From NCBI RefSeq assembly GCF_002995845.1, contig NZ_PVXP01000014.1:1-64000 (forward strand): 64,000 bases of DNA, given 5' to 3'. The notes beneath the pieces were generated by a model. That model searched no databases and had not been told where the DNA came from. It was given only the letters and a program-made list of their open reading frames with translations. Position 1 is the first letter of the stretch. The number at the start of each line of letters is the position of its first letter. Shown here in pieces: positions 29,974 to 38,068 of this stretch. This DNA is from Clostridium luticellarii (GTDB lineage Bacteria > Bacillota > Clostridia > Clostridiales > Clostridiaceae). Position numbers and translations under genes: made by a program.

Positions 29974-30375
29974 TTAAGTTGAAATTCCTTTGTTCTTTTC
30001 AAACCATGCTCTCTCCTGAAGAAGGTGACTCAGTAAATAACCAAAGCTCCAATTTATGGAAGTTTTAGTTACTACAGCCAAAATGGGCATGCTATTCATC
30101 TTAACCTTTAATTCTCTCATAATTCCGCTTATTTGTCTGTCCGTCAGATTATTAAACAATATTACTTTCTCATTTAAAAAATAGCCAGTATCTTGTTCTC
30201 TCAATTCTTTTTCCAGATCTCCTGATAATATATCTTTTATCTTCATCTCCGTCATATGATCTTTTATTATTTTAAAACCGTCAACATTGAATTGCCTGCC
30301 TGCACCTTTTACAATCTTTTCGTCATTTTTACTAAAACCATACATAAGTATGGTCTTACTATTCTGTAGAGACAT
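29974..30375 (-). CDS. DUF3783 family protein
   Basis: A small protein of about 133 residues with the DUF3783 segment FNNLTDRQISGIMRELK and a C-terminal stretch TKTSINWSFGYLLSHLLQERAW. The family is found in clostridia and its function is unknown. The start could be ATG at 30375 or at 30387; AAAGG lies between about 7 and 19 bases upstream of these. It lies 24-36 bp downstream of murI on the same strand and upstream of the XRE gene. Confidence 0.75.
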   Translation of the reverse strand: MSLQNSKTILMYGFSKNDEKIVKGAGRQFNVDGFKIIKDHMTEMKIKDILSGDLEKELREQDTGYFLNEKVILFNNLTDRQISGIMRELKVKMNSMPILAVVTKTSINWSFGYLLSHLLQERAWFEKNKGIST

Positions 30376-30411
30376 ATACACATCCATCCTTTCAAGACAT
30401 AAAATAAAATT

Positions 30412-31200
30412 CTAATTAATTTCCCCTCTCAAAAGCTCATAGCTCAATTTTATAATATCCTGACTATTCATAGAATTAAATATTCTTATATTTCCCAATT
30501 TATCCCTATTACTGGCTTGAATATCGTATTTAACCAGCTGTCTTTTAAGTTGCTGTACAGTTCCCCTGCTGCCATCTATTATGGGAGTATCATCATCCAA
30601 TACCTTGGATATGCTTTCTTTTATAAAAGGATAATGAGTACACCCCAGTACCACAGCCGCAATTCCACTTTCTTTGAAAGGATTCAATCTTATCTTTAAA
30701 TACTGCTCAATTTTTTCTCCACTTATTATACCCTGTTCTATAAGCTCTACAAGTCCAGGACATGGCAGTGGCTCTATTTTTGAATTCCTGTCAAATTTTT
30801 TCATAAGATTGGCAAACTTTTTTTCAGCCAATGTCATAGGGGTTGCCATTATAACCACTTTTCCCTTTCTCCCGAATTCCATAGCCGGTTTCAAGGCTGG
30901 TTCTATACCTATTACGGGCATATACTTGCTATACTTCTCTCTCAAATCTATTATAGCTGCACTGGTTGCCGTGTTACATGCGATCACCAATGCCTTTATA
31001 TCTTTTTTCAATAAAAACTCTACGGCATCAAGTGTAAGTTTTTTTACATTCTCTACAGTTCTCACACCATAAGGAGCCATTTTCGAATCCCCAAAATACA
31101 CGAAATCCTCATTGGGTAAAATTTTAACAGCCTCTCTTAAAACACTTATGCCGCCTATTCCAGAATCAAAAAAACCAATCGGTCTACTCTCTGACTCCAC
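30412..31200 (-). CDS. murI: Glutamate racemase
   Basis: This 262-residue enzyme converts L-Glu to D-Glu for peptidoglycan. It has the two cysteine motifs VIACNTATSAA and VLGCTHYPF that provide the acid/base thiols, and the N-terminal GFFDSGIGGISVLREA signature. Length is normal. It heads a same-strand run murI, DUF3783, XRE regulator, H-NOX receptor. Confidence 0.96.
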   Translation of the reverse strand: MESESRPIGFFDSGIGGISVLREAVKILPNEDFVYFGDSKMAPYGVRTVENVKKLTLDAVEFLLKKDIKALVIACNTATSAAIIDLREKYSKYMPVIGIEPALKPAMEFGRKGKVVIMATPMTLAEKKFANLMKKFDRNSKIEPLPCPGLVELIEQGIISGEKIEQYLKIRLNPFKESGIAAVVLGCTHYPFIKESISKVLDDDTPIIDGSRGTVQQLKRQLVKYDIQASNRDKLGNIRIFNSMNSQDIIKLSYELLRGEIN

Positions 31201-31522
31201 TTTATCACCTCATTAATTCCAATAAATATATTACATTTTACTATTTATATTATATATTATAGATTTAAAGTATACAAACTTCAAAATTAATGCATAAATA
31301 TACATTACGCCTATATTTTATACTTTCAATAAAATATAAACTGATTATCCTTTAACAATATTGCAAATTATCCTCTAAATTCTTTAAAATATATTGACAT
31401 ACATACATATTAATTATAAAATCATAGATATATAAAAATTAAAAATATAATTATAGATTTATTATGCACAGCGATTAGAGTAGTAAAATACTCTTTCAAA
31501 ATTATTCATAGGAGGGAACACC
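31201..31522. other. Divergent intergenic region murI / glutamine synthetase
   Basis: This AT-rich stretch holds the glutamine synthetase promoter (listed separately) and a small hairpin AGAGTA-GTAAAA-TACTCT (31477-31494) in the presumed leader just before the ribosome binding site GGAGGG. The hairpin has only a three-T tail, so it is not an obvious terminator. No ORF is supported here. Confidence 0.5.
31394..31422 (+). promoter_or_regulatory. Sigma-A promoter of glutamine synthetase
   Basis: TTGACA (31394-31399), 17-bp spacer, TAAAAT (31417-31422). Transcription would start near 31429, leaving a leader of about 94 bases. Confidence 0.75.
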
Positions 31523-33421
31523 ATGTTAAAAGATCTTATCTATATAGTGCCCAAGGAAAAGCACTCAGAAGAAAATTTAAAAGAAATACTAACTTCCCAT
31601 CCAGAAATAAAATTTGTATCCCTGATAGGCATAGACCTTTCTGGAAATGATACTGATGAAAAAATTCCCATCAAAGTTCTTCTGGATGATATAACCGCCT
31701 TTTTAAAAGGTGCAATCCAAACCGATGGTTCATCCGTAGTTCTCCCGGGAATTGCCAGCTTAAATAATGCAAAGGTAGATATGGTATGTGATTTAGACGT
31801 AAACTGGTATGTTGAGTACAATACAGATAATGTGGATCCTGAGACCGAAAAACCTGTAGGAACGCTTAGAATTCCATGTTTCCTGTATCATGAGAACAAA
31901 GCCGTAGATTCAAGATACACTTTAACTAACTGTATAGAGCATTTCAAAGCAGATCTTCTGAATTTATTCAAAGAGCACCCAGATTCCCTGACCCCTTTCG
32001 GTATAAAATATGACGACATAGATAGTGTAGCTGCAACTTGTGCTACAGAACTGGAATTTTGGGTAAAAACTCCCAACAACCAGGCTGAAATTGAGGAACT
32101 TTCCACCTCACAGGTACTTCAGGAACAATACTGGACTAGAACAAAAGGTGTGGTTAGAACAGCCTTGGAACAGACCATTTTGAACATGGAGTTATATGGT
32201 CTAGAACCAGAAATGGGCCATAAAGAGGTAGGTGGCGTAAAAGCCAAAATTGATGAATCCGGAAATTTCAATCATATAGCAGAACAGCTGGAAATAGATT
32301 GGAAATATTCCAGTGCTATACAAGCTGCTGACAATGAACTTCTTGTAAAAAGTATAGTCAAGGAAACCTTTAGGCAAAACGGACTGGAAGTCACTTTCCT
32401 TGCTAAACCTATAGATGGAGTAGCCGGCAGTGGAGAACATACTCATATAGGCTTGGCTTTGAAATTGAAGAATAATAAGACAATAAACTTATTTTCTTCT
32501 ACTAAACAGCACTTCTTAAGTGTCTTCGGATATTCTTCTGTAATGGGAATACTTAAAAACTACGAAGTCATCAATCCTTTTGTTTCTTCCACAACTGATG
32601 CACTCAGAAGGTTAAAGCCAGGATTCGAAGCTCCAATCTGTATTGTAACTTCCGTAGGTCATGCTGTTGATTTACCTTCAAGGAACAGAACGGTACTTAT
32701 AGGTGTTGTAAGAGATCTTGCAAGTCCTTTATCCACAAGATTCGAACTCAGAGCTCCAAACCCACGCACCAATACTTATCTGGCCTTAACTGCATTATAT
32801 ATCTCCATGATGGACGGAATAACTTATGCCTTAAAAAATAATAAAAATGAAGACGACCTGTTAACAGAACTTTCTAAAAAACCTGGAGAAGATGCAGATT
32901 ATCTGGAAAAGGAAAGAGCATACAGAAGTGAGGAAAACATATTTGAAGATTTTACTGATGAAGAAAGAGAAAAATTCTTTGGTAAAGCTCCTGCAACTGT
33001 ATACGAAAATCTCTCTGCCTTTGATAAATATCCAAAAAAGAAAGCCATCTTGGTTAAGAATGATATATTAAATGACAAATTGATAAACAGCTTTAAACTT
33101 GGTGCTATAAAAAGATGGCTGGTAGAAATAAATCACAGGATTATAAATGAATTTACTGATGAAATAAGGAGTTATAAAATTCTTCATTCCATAGATAAAG
33201 CTCTTGATCTTGATGTGGCAAACTGGATGAAAATAGAGGAGCTAAAATATTATTTAATGAAAGATTCCTATTCCAAAAAAAGTTTATTTTCAAGAATAAG
33301 AATTGCTTCTGAAAATAAAGATTACGAAGAAGTTTCCAAGCTTCAGGTAGAAGCTGAGGAAAGAATGTCTGAATTGAGAAGTTTGTATTCAACATATAAA
33401 AAAAATTTACTGGACATTTAA
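31523..33421 (+). CDS. Glutamine synthetase, long clostridial form
   Basis: This 632-residue protein makes glutamine from glutamate, ammonia and ATP. The N-terminal beta-grasp region includes TDGSS (67-71) and VDMVCDLD; the catalytic part has GSGEHTHIGLAL, GFEAPICIVTSVGHAVDLPSRNR and STRFELRAPNPRTNTYLA, counterparts of the ammonium, glutamate and ATP-binding motifs. It is longer than type I (about 445) and shorter than type III (about 700), with a charged alpha-helical C-terminal extension of about 180 residues. No adenylylation-type tyrosine loop was recognised. It stands alone between a strong promoter and a strong terminator. Confidence 0.88.
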   Translation: MLKDLIYIVPKEKHSEENLKEILTSHPEIKFVSLIGIDLSGNDTDEKIPIKVLLDDITAFLKGAIQTDGSSVVLPGIASLNNAKVDMVCDLDVNWYVEYNTDNVDPETEKPVGTLRIPCFLYHENKAVDSRYTLTNCIEHFKADLLNLFKEHPDSLTPFGIKYDDIDSVAATCATELEFWVKTPNNQAEIEELSTSQVLQEQYWTRTKGVVRTALEQTILNMELYGLEPEMGHKEVGGVKAKIDESGNFNHIAEQLEIDWKYSSAIQAADNELLVKSIVKETFRQNGLEVTFLAKPIDGVAGSGEHTHIGLALKLKNNKTINLFSSTKQHFLSVFGYSSVMGILKNYEVINPFVSSTTDALRRLKPGFEAPICIVTSVGHAVDLPSRNRTVLIGVVRDLASPLSTRFELRAPNPRTNTYLALTALYISMMDGITYALKNNKNEDDLLTELSKKPGEDADYLEKERAYRSEENIFEDFTDEEREKFFGKAPATVYENLSAFDKYPKKKAILVKNDILNDKLINSFKLGAIKRWLVEINHRIINEFTDEIRSYKILHSIDKALDLDVANWMKIEELKYYLMKDSYSKKSLFSRIRIASENKDYEEVSKLQVEAEERMSELRSLYSTYKKNLLDI

Positions 33422-33427
33422 TATAGA

Positions 33428-33462
33428 AATAAGAGCAAGAACAAATCTTGCTCTTATTTTTA
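33428..33462. terminator. Bidirectional terminator after glutamine synthetase
   Basis: Arms ATAAGAGCAAGA (33429-33440) and TCTTGCTCTTAT (33446-33457) around a five-base loop, with a T run at 33457-33461. It serves the glutamine synthetase gene and the convergent 2H phosphoesterase gene. Confidence 0.9.
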
Positions 33463-33471
33463 TAAAACACT

Positions 33472-34020
33472 CTAAAAATTCTTCAAAGGCAAATTTCTTA
33501 TCAACATCTCTTTTTTATTATTTATAGGTTTCCACAATGCTATTCTGTCAATGCGCACCATTTTATTTACTCCCTCTCTCTTAACACTTTCACAAGCTGC
33601 TGCATACTCCTTAGAACTCCATTCCCTCATGGCATAATTTGTATTAGCCAGTGAAATATGCAGATCCCAGTTCTCTATATCCTTCCTAACATCAAATTTA
33701 TACAACTTCAGTTTATCGTTTATTTGCCTTGCCAATCTTATAATGTAACCTTTATGTTCCACCTTCAAGTTTACAGATTTATAGGGAGGCTCAAAGCAGA
33801 TAGTCCCATTTATTTTCGCTCTAAATTTTTTATATGGATTAACTATTTCTGAAACAATTTTCCATAATTTATCTATATCGGGATTTTCTACAACTTCAAG
33901 AGTTATATGTAAAACTGGCATATTTTTATACAATCTATATTTTCTGCATATGTTTTTTTGTATACGTTCAATATATGAATAAGAATCTCTATCAAACAAT
34001 GCTACTAAATAGTACTTCAT
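33472..34020 (-). CDS. 2H phosphoesterase (2'-5' RNA ligase-like, YjcG type)
   Basis: This 182-residue protein has the two paired histidine motifs of the 2H family: LHITLEV (about residues 37-43) and LHISLAN (about 121-127). These enzymes act on cyclic or 2'-5' phosphodiester RNA ends. The exact substrate is unknown. It is convergent with glutamine synthetase and shares its terminator; upstream lies a 214-bp divergent gap before the DUF1540 gene. Confidence 0.88.
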   Translation of the reverse strand: MKYYLVALFDRDSYSYIERIQKNICRKYRLYKNMPVLHITLEVVENPDIDKLWKIVSEIVNPYKKFRAKINGTICFEPPYKSVNLKVEHKGYIIRLARQINDKLKLYKFDVRKDIENWDLHISLANTNYAMREWSSKEYAAACESVKREGVNKMVRIDRIALWKPINNKKEMLIRNLPLKNF

Positions 34021-34234
34021 TATTTTCTCAATCCCCCAAATAATATTATAAACTATGTGCCTTATATAAATATTATATCACAGAATCATCAGCTTCATAA
34101 TGTAAAAATTGCCACGAATCTTCAAGTATATAAAATGCTTAAAGATCAAAGAATATTATTGTCTTAAAATTTATAGAAAAGAGGTGAAAATCCTGCCCAT
34201 CTAAAAGAAAAATATTTTAGAGCAGGAGATACGT

Positions 34235-34399
34235 ATGAATAGCGCTCGCAATAACAGCATTGGCTGTGTAGTTAATGAATGTAGATTCCACGCAAAAGAC
34301 ACAAACCACTGTACACTTGATAAAATACAAGTTACAAAACATGAATCTATGGCTAAAGACATTGAATGTACTGATTGTGGAAGTTTTGTAAAAGAATAG
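34235..34399 (+). CDS. DUF1540 small cysteine-rich protein
   Basis: A 54-residue protein starting MNSARNNSIGCVVNECRFHA and ending ECTDCGSFVKE. Cys and His spacing (C11, C16, H19, C26, C45, C48) fits the DUF1540 family, small putative metal-binding proteins common in clostridia and often linked to spores. AGGAGA lies five bases before the ATG, and a terminator hairpin follows at 34428. Function unknown. Confidence 0.85.
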   Translation: MNSARNNSIGCVVNECRFHAKDTNHCTLDKIQVTKHESMAKDIECTDCGSFVKE

Positions 34400-34427
34400 C
34401 TATCTAATATCTTTTTACCCCATAATG

Positions 34428-34467
34428 AAAGAAATCAGTTTTACTTTTTAACTGGTTTCTTTTATTT
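34428..34467 (+). terminator. Terminator of the DUF1540 gene
   Basis: Arms AAAGAAATCAGTT (34428-34440) and AACTGGTTTCTTT (34450-34462) with one G-T pair, followed by a T-rich tract. Confidence 0.8.
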
Positions 34468-34623
34468 TGGGAATAATTATTTCTAGGTTATGTTCATATT
34501 TTAAAAATTAATGTTAAAATAATATAGAATTATGATATAATAAATTTTGTGTAATATGAATTAAATTTTGAGATTTTCTAAATTTTATATAAATATAAAT
34601 TTGTGATAAGGATGGATACATGA

Positions 34624-35886
34624 ATGGATAAATTGGTAATTAACGGTGGAAATCCCCTTTTCGGTTCAATAGAAATTAATGGTGCTAAAAATGCAGCTGT
34701 AGCAATTTTACCAGCCGCAATAATGGCCAGCAGCGATATATGTTCAATTGATAATATCCCTAATATAGAAGATGTTCACTGTATAGAAAGAATTCTCTCA
34801 AGCTTAGGGTGTAAAATAAAAACAGGTAGAAATTCAGTAGTAATTGACAGTACTGATATAGTGAGTATGGATGCAAATACAAATGATGTGCGAAAAATGA
34901 GAGCTTCTTATTACCTTATAGGTGCCCTTTTAGGCAGATTTAAAGAAGCCAGGGTGGAGCTTCCCGGAGGGTGCCCTATAGGAGTCAGACCTATAGATCA
35001 GCATATAAAAGGCTTTGAAGCACTAGGTGCTAGGGTGGAAATCAAGCATGGATGTGTAATAGTAAAAGCTGACAAATTAGTTGGAACTAATATATTTTTT
35101 GATGTGGTAAGTGTAGGTGCCACTATAAATGTAATGCTTGCTGCCACCCTTGCAGAAGGCATAACCATTTTGGAAAATGTAGCTAAAGAACCTCATGTAG
35201 TAGACGTGGCAAATTTTTTAAACAGCATGGGGGCAAATATAAAAGGTGCCGGAACAGAGGCAATAAGAATTGTAGGTGTAAAAAAATTAAAAGGCTGCTC
35301 TTATAGTGTAATTCCGGATCAAATAGAGGCAGGTACATATATGATTGCTGCTGCAGCATGTGGTGGTGAAGTTCTAGTACAAAACATTATACCTAAGCAT
35401 CTGGAGTCCATATCGGCAAAACTTATAGAGATGGGTGCCCAGATAATAGAAGATGGTGATTCTATTACTGTAAAATCAAATGGAAAGCTAAAAGGTGTGA
35501 ACATTAAGACTCAGCCCTATCCTGGCTTTCCCACGGATGTGCAGCAGCCCCTTAGTGCACTTTTAACTGTAGCTGAGGGTAGAAGCATCATAAATGAAAG
35601 TATTTGGGAGAGCAGATTTAAACATGTAGATGAATTAAAGAAAATGGGTGCCAATATAAAAGTAGAAGGTAGAACTGCAATCATAGATGGAGTTGAAAAA
35701 TTGAGCGGTGCTGTAGTAAAAGCCACGGACTTAAGAGCCGGTGCAGCTATGGTCATAGCTGGACTCATTGCAGAGGGAACTACTGAAGTTTTAAGTATTG
35801 AGCATATTGATAGAGGGTACCCAAATATAGAAGACAAATTCAAAGCCTTAGGTGCTGATATAAAAAGAGTATCTTATTCTAAATAA
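34624..35886 (+). CDS. murA: UDP-N-acetylglucosamine 1-carboxyvinyltransferase
   Basis: This 420-residue enzyme transfers enolpyruvate from PEP to UDP-GlcNAc, the first committed step of peptidoglycan synthesis. It has the [14 protein letters not shown]-terminal signature (Lys-Asn in the active site), the [14 protein letters not shown] loop with the catalytic Cys, and [17 protein letters not shown]. Length is normal. GATAAGGATGG lies upstream of the ATG. It is followed closely by the WalJ-like and GerMN genes. Confidence 0.97.
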   Translation: MDKLVINGGNPLFGSIEINGAKNAAVAILPAAIMASSDICSIDNIPNIEDVHCIERILSSLGCKIKTGRNSVVIDSTDIVSMDANTNDVRKMRASYYLIGALLGRFKEARVELPGGCPIGVRPIDQHIKGFEALGARVEIKHGCVIVKADKLVGTNIFFDVVSVGATINVMLAATLAEGITILENVAKEPHVVDVANFLNSMGANIKGAGTEAIRIVGVKKLKGCSYSVIPDQIEAGTYMIAAAACGGEVLVQNIIPKHLESISAKLIEMGAQIIEDGDSITVKSNGKLKGVNIKTQPYPGFPTDVQQPLSALLTVAEGRSIINESIWESRFKHVDELKKMGANIKVEGRTAIIDGVEKLSGAVVKATDLRAGAAMVIAGLIAEGTTEVLSIEHIDRGYPNIEDKFKALGADIKRVSYSK

Positions 35887-35909
35887 TATTTTGTGGGGAG
35901 ACTTTTAAT

Positions 35910-36695
35910 ATGATTTTTTGTCCTTTGTACAGTGGTAGCAGTGGAAACAGTATATTTTTGGCATCTCGCCGCACCAAAATTTTAGTAGATGCAGGTCTTT
36001 CCGGTAAAAGCATAGAAAGAGGTCTTGCAAAAATTGGCTGCAATGCCAATGAAATAAATGCAATATTAGTCACCCATGAGCATATTGATCATATTAAAGG
36101 AGTAGGTGTACTGTCCAGAAAATACAATATACCTATCTATGCTAATTGTCTCACATGGAAAGCCATGCTGAAGTCTATCGGCAAAATAAAAGAAAACAAT
36201 ATTAAAATAATTTCTAATAGCTGTATAAGTATAAATGATATGGATATAACAAGTTATTCCATATCTCATGATGCTGTAGATCCTTGTGGATATGCAATAA
36301 ACTGCGGTAATAAGAGGGTCTGCATAGCAACAGATTTGGGGTTTATTTCAGAAAAAATCAAATCTATACTTAAAGACTCAGATGTAATACTTTTAGAAAG
36401 CAATCATGATGTAGAAATGCTAAAGTTTGGCCCATATCCCTATGAGTTGAAAAGAAGGATATTAAGCAAAATAGGACATCTATCCAATGATGATTGCGGA
36501 AAAGCCATATTGGATATTTTAAATAGCAGGTTTAAAAGAATTATCCTGGGACATTTAAGCAAAATAAATAATTATCCTGAGTTAGCCTATCAAACTGTAG
36601 CAACTACCTTAAGTGAAGCTGGAGTTAAATTAAAATCGGATATAAATATATCTATGGCAAAACGTGATGAACCCAGCAACTTTATAAATTTCTAA
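35910..36695 (+). CDS. MBL-fold hydrolase of the YycJ/WalJ family
   Basis: This 261-residue metallo-beta-lactamase-fold protein has the HxHxDH motif as THEHIDHIKG and downstream ligands in SISHDAVDPCGYAI, ATDLGF and LGHLSKIN. YycJ/WalJ proteins are DNA or RNA exonuclease-like enzymes, in Bacillus encoded with walRK. Here it lies 23 bp after murA and not next to the two-component genes of this window. GGGGAG precedes the ATG. Confidence 0.9.
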   Translation: MIFCPLYSGSSGNSIFLASRRTKILVDAGLSGKSIERGLAKIGCNANEINAILVTHEHIDHIKGVGVLSRKYNIPIYANCLTWKAMLKSIGKIKENNIKIISNSCISINDMDITSYSISHDAVDPCGYAINCGNKRVCIATDLGFISEKIKSILKDSDVILLESNHDVEMLKFGPYPYELKRRILSKIGHLSNDDCGKAILDILNSRFKRIILGHLSKINNYPELAYQTVATTLSEAGVKLKSDINISMAKRDEPSNFINF

Positions 36696-36712
36696 TAAAA
36701 AGGTGGTAATAT

Positions 36713-37279
36713 ATGAAAAGAATCTTTAGTATGATACTATGTTCTACAATTGCATTTTCAGGTTTGACATTGACTGCCTGTGAAAGACAAGATAATATGA
36801 GTATAAATAATAAACAAAAAGAAAAGGATATAGTACTTTCAAAAGGAAAGACTAATTCATTGGATTTAGATGTTTATTTCAATTCCTCAAGTAATTCAAA
36901 TACTGTTGAAATTACAAAAGAGAGCAGAGTCATAAAACAAGATGAGCTGTTGGCGGAAACAATAGTAAATGAATTGATAAAGGGACCTTCTGTCAATAGT
37001 AAACTGGCCCCTGTACTCCCCAGAAACAGCAAGGTCATAAGTATTTCAATAAAAGATAACATAGCTTATTTAAACCTAAGCAAAGAAGCCGATATTAAAA
37101 TGACTTATGCTGGAGAAGAAGCTTGCCTAAAGAGTATAATTTTTTCTCTTGAGCAGCTTCCCACTATAAAAAAAGTTAAGATCTCTATAGATAATAAGGA
37201 TTCCAGCATCTGGGGAAATAATTTTGATTTATCCAAACCTCTTGGTAAAAATGATATTGAAAAATCAGGTAGACATTAA
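36713..37279 (+). CDS. GerMN domain lipoprotein
   Basis: A 188-residue protein with a lipoprotein signal peptide (MKRIFSMILCSTIAFSGLTL then TAC, Cys at about 23) and a GerMN domain (about residues 50-170; e.g. ETIVNELIKGPSVNSKLAPVLP and KVISISIKDNIAYLNLS). GerM in Bacillus takes part in sporulation and germination; single-GerMN lipoproteins also occur in vegetative cells. It lies 18 bp after the WalJ-like gene, and an AAAGGTGG site precedes the ATG. Confidence 0.88.
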   Translation: MKRIFSMILCSTIAFSGLTLTACERQDNMSINNKQKEKDIVLSKGKTNSLDLDVYFNSSSNSNTVEITKESRVIKQDELLAETIVNELIKGPSVNSKLAPVLPRNSKVISISIKDNIAYLNLSKEADIKMTYAGEEACLKSIIFSLEQLPTIKKVKISIDNKDSSIWGNNFDLSKPLGKNDIEKSGRH

Positions 37280-37376
37280 TCGCTGATTATCTAGAAACAC
37301 ATTTGAAAAAATTTTACAGCCAATACACTTAAAATTTATTCTTAATTTCGAAAGGAGGCACTGCTGCTAAATATAT

Positions 37377-37895
37377 GTGGCAGAGTTAGATATGAATTTA
37401 TACAAAGAATGGACAGACATGGTAGTAAATTTTGTGAAATCAAAAGGAGAAGCTGCTTTCTGGCGGGAATACGGCTCAATTGAAAAAAATATTTATACAA
37501 AAATATTATCTGAACACAACCCTGTACTAAATGGAACAATAGATGAGCTGGCTGAAAAATTTGAAACCTCATCAATATTCTTTACAGGATTTTTGGATGG
37601 CATAAATCAAAGTATTGAAAAACCTCTTGAATTGGAAAACCTCGAGGAAAATTCAACCATCAGTATAAAAATTGACTTTGAAAAATTATATTATAATATG
37701 CTGGATGCAAAAGCGGATTACCTATATAAACTTCCTCAATGGAATTCCATATTCTCCAAGGAAAAAAGGAAAGAAATCCATAAAAAATGGGTTGCTTCTA
37801 AAACTGTAGTCAATAAAGTTAAAATAGGCAGAAATGATCCCTGTCCATGTGGAAGCGGCAAAAAATATAAACAATGCTGTGGTAAAAATAATTAG
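37377..37895 (+). CDS. SEC-C motif protein
   Basis: The 172-residue product ends with a SEC-C zinc-binding motif ([17 protein letters not shown]), the same as at the SecA C-terminus. The N-terminal part is helical and unrecognised. The start is uncertain: the frame opens after a TAA at 37368, GTG at 37377 is the first usable start, but the nearest Shine-Dalgarno sequence AAAGGAGG (37351-37358) lies 18 bases upstream, too far. The next ATG is at 37392. Confidence 0.82.
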   Translation: MAELDMNLYKEWTDMVVNFVKSKGEAAFWREYGSIEKNIYTKILSEHNPVLNGTIDELAEKFETSSIFFTGFLDGINQSIEKPLELENLEENSTISIKIDFEKLYYNMLDAKADYLYKLPQWNSIFSKEKRKEIHKKWVASKTVVNKVKIGRNDPCPCGSGKKYKQCCGKNN

Positions 37896-37898
37896 TAG

Positions 37899-37945
37899 AA
37901 GAGATGTTTTAAAGCTAAGTACTTAGCTTTGAAGCATCTCTTTTA
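37899..37945 (+). terminator. Terminator after the SEC-C gene
   Basis: A long stem: AAGAGATG (37899-37906) with CATCTCTT (37935-37942), and AAAGCTAAGT/ACTTAGCTTT inside, followed by Ts. Confidence 0.85.
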
Positions 37946-38068
37946 CATTCATGAGATCAATAACCTGATTTAAATGACTTTTCAAAAGTTTACTCCCTTT
38001 TGCTTTATATGTTATTATCTAAATAGTATATTTAACATTTTAAAATTAAGGAAGGAAACTTTATCATC

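Noticed and set aside
31477-31494. Hexaloop hairpin as an ANTAR-protein target before glutamine synthetase
   Set aside because: ANTAR targets need two stems with A at loop position 1 and G at 4; only one stem is present and its loop GTAAAA does not fit.
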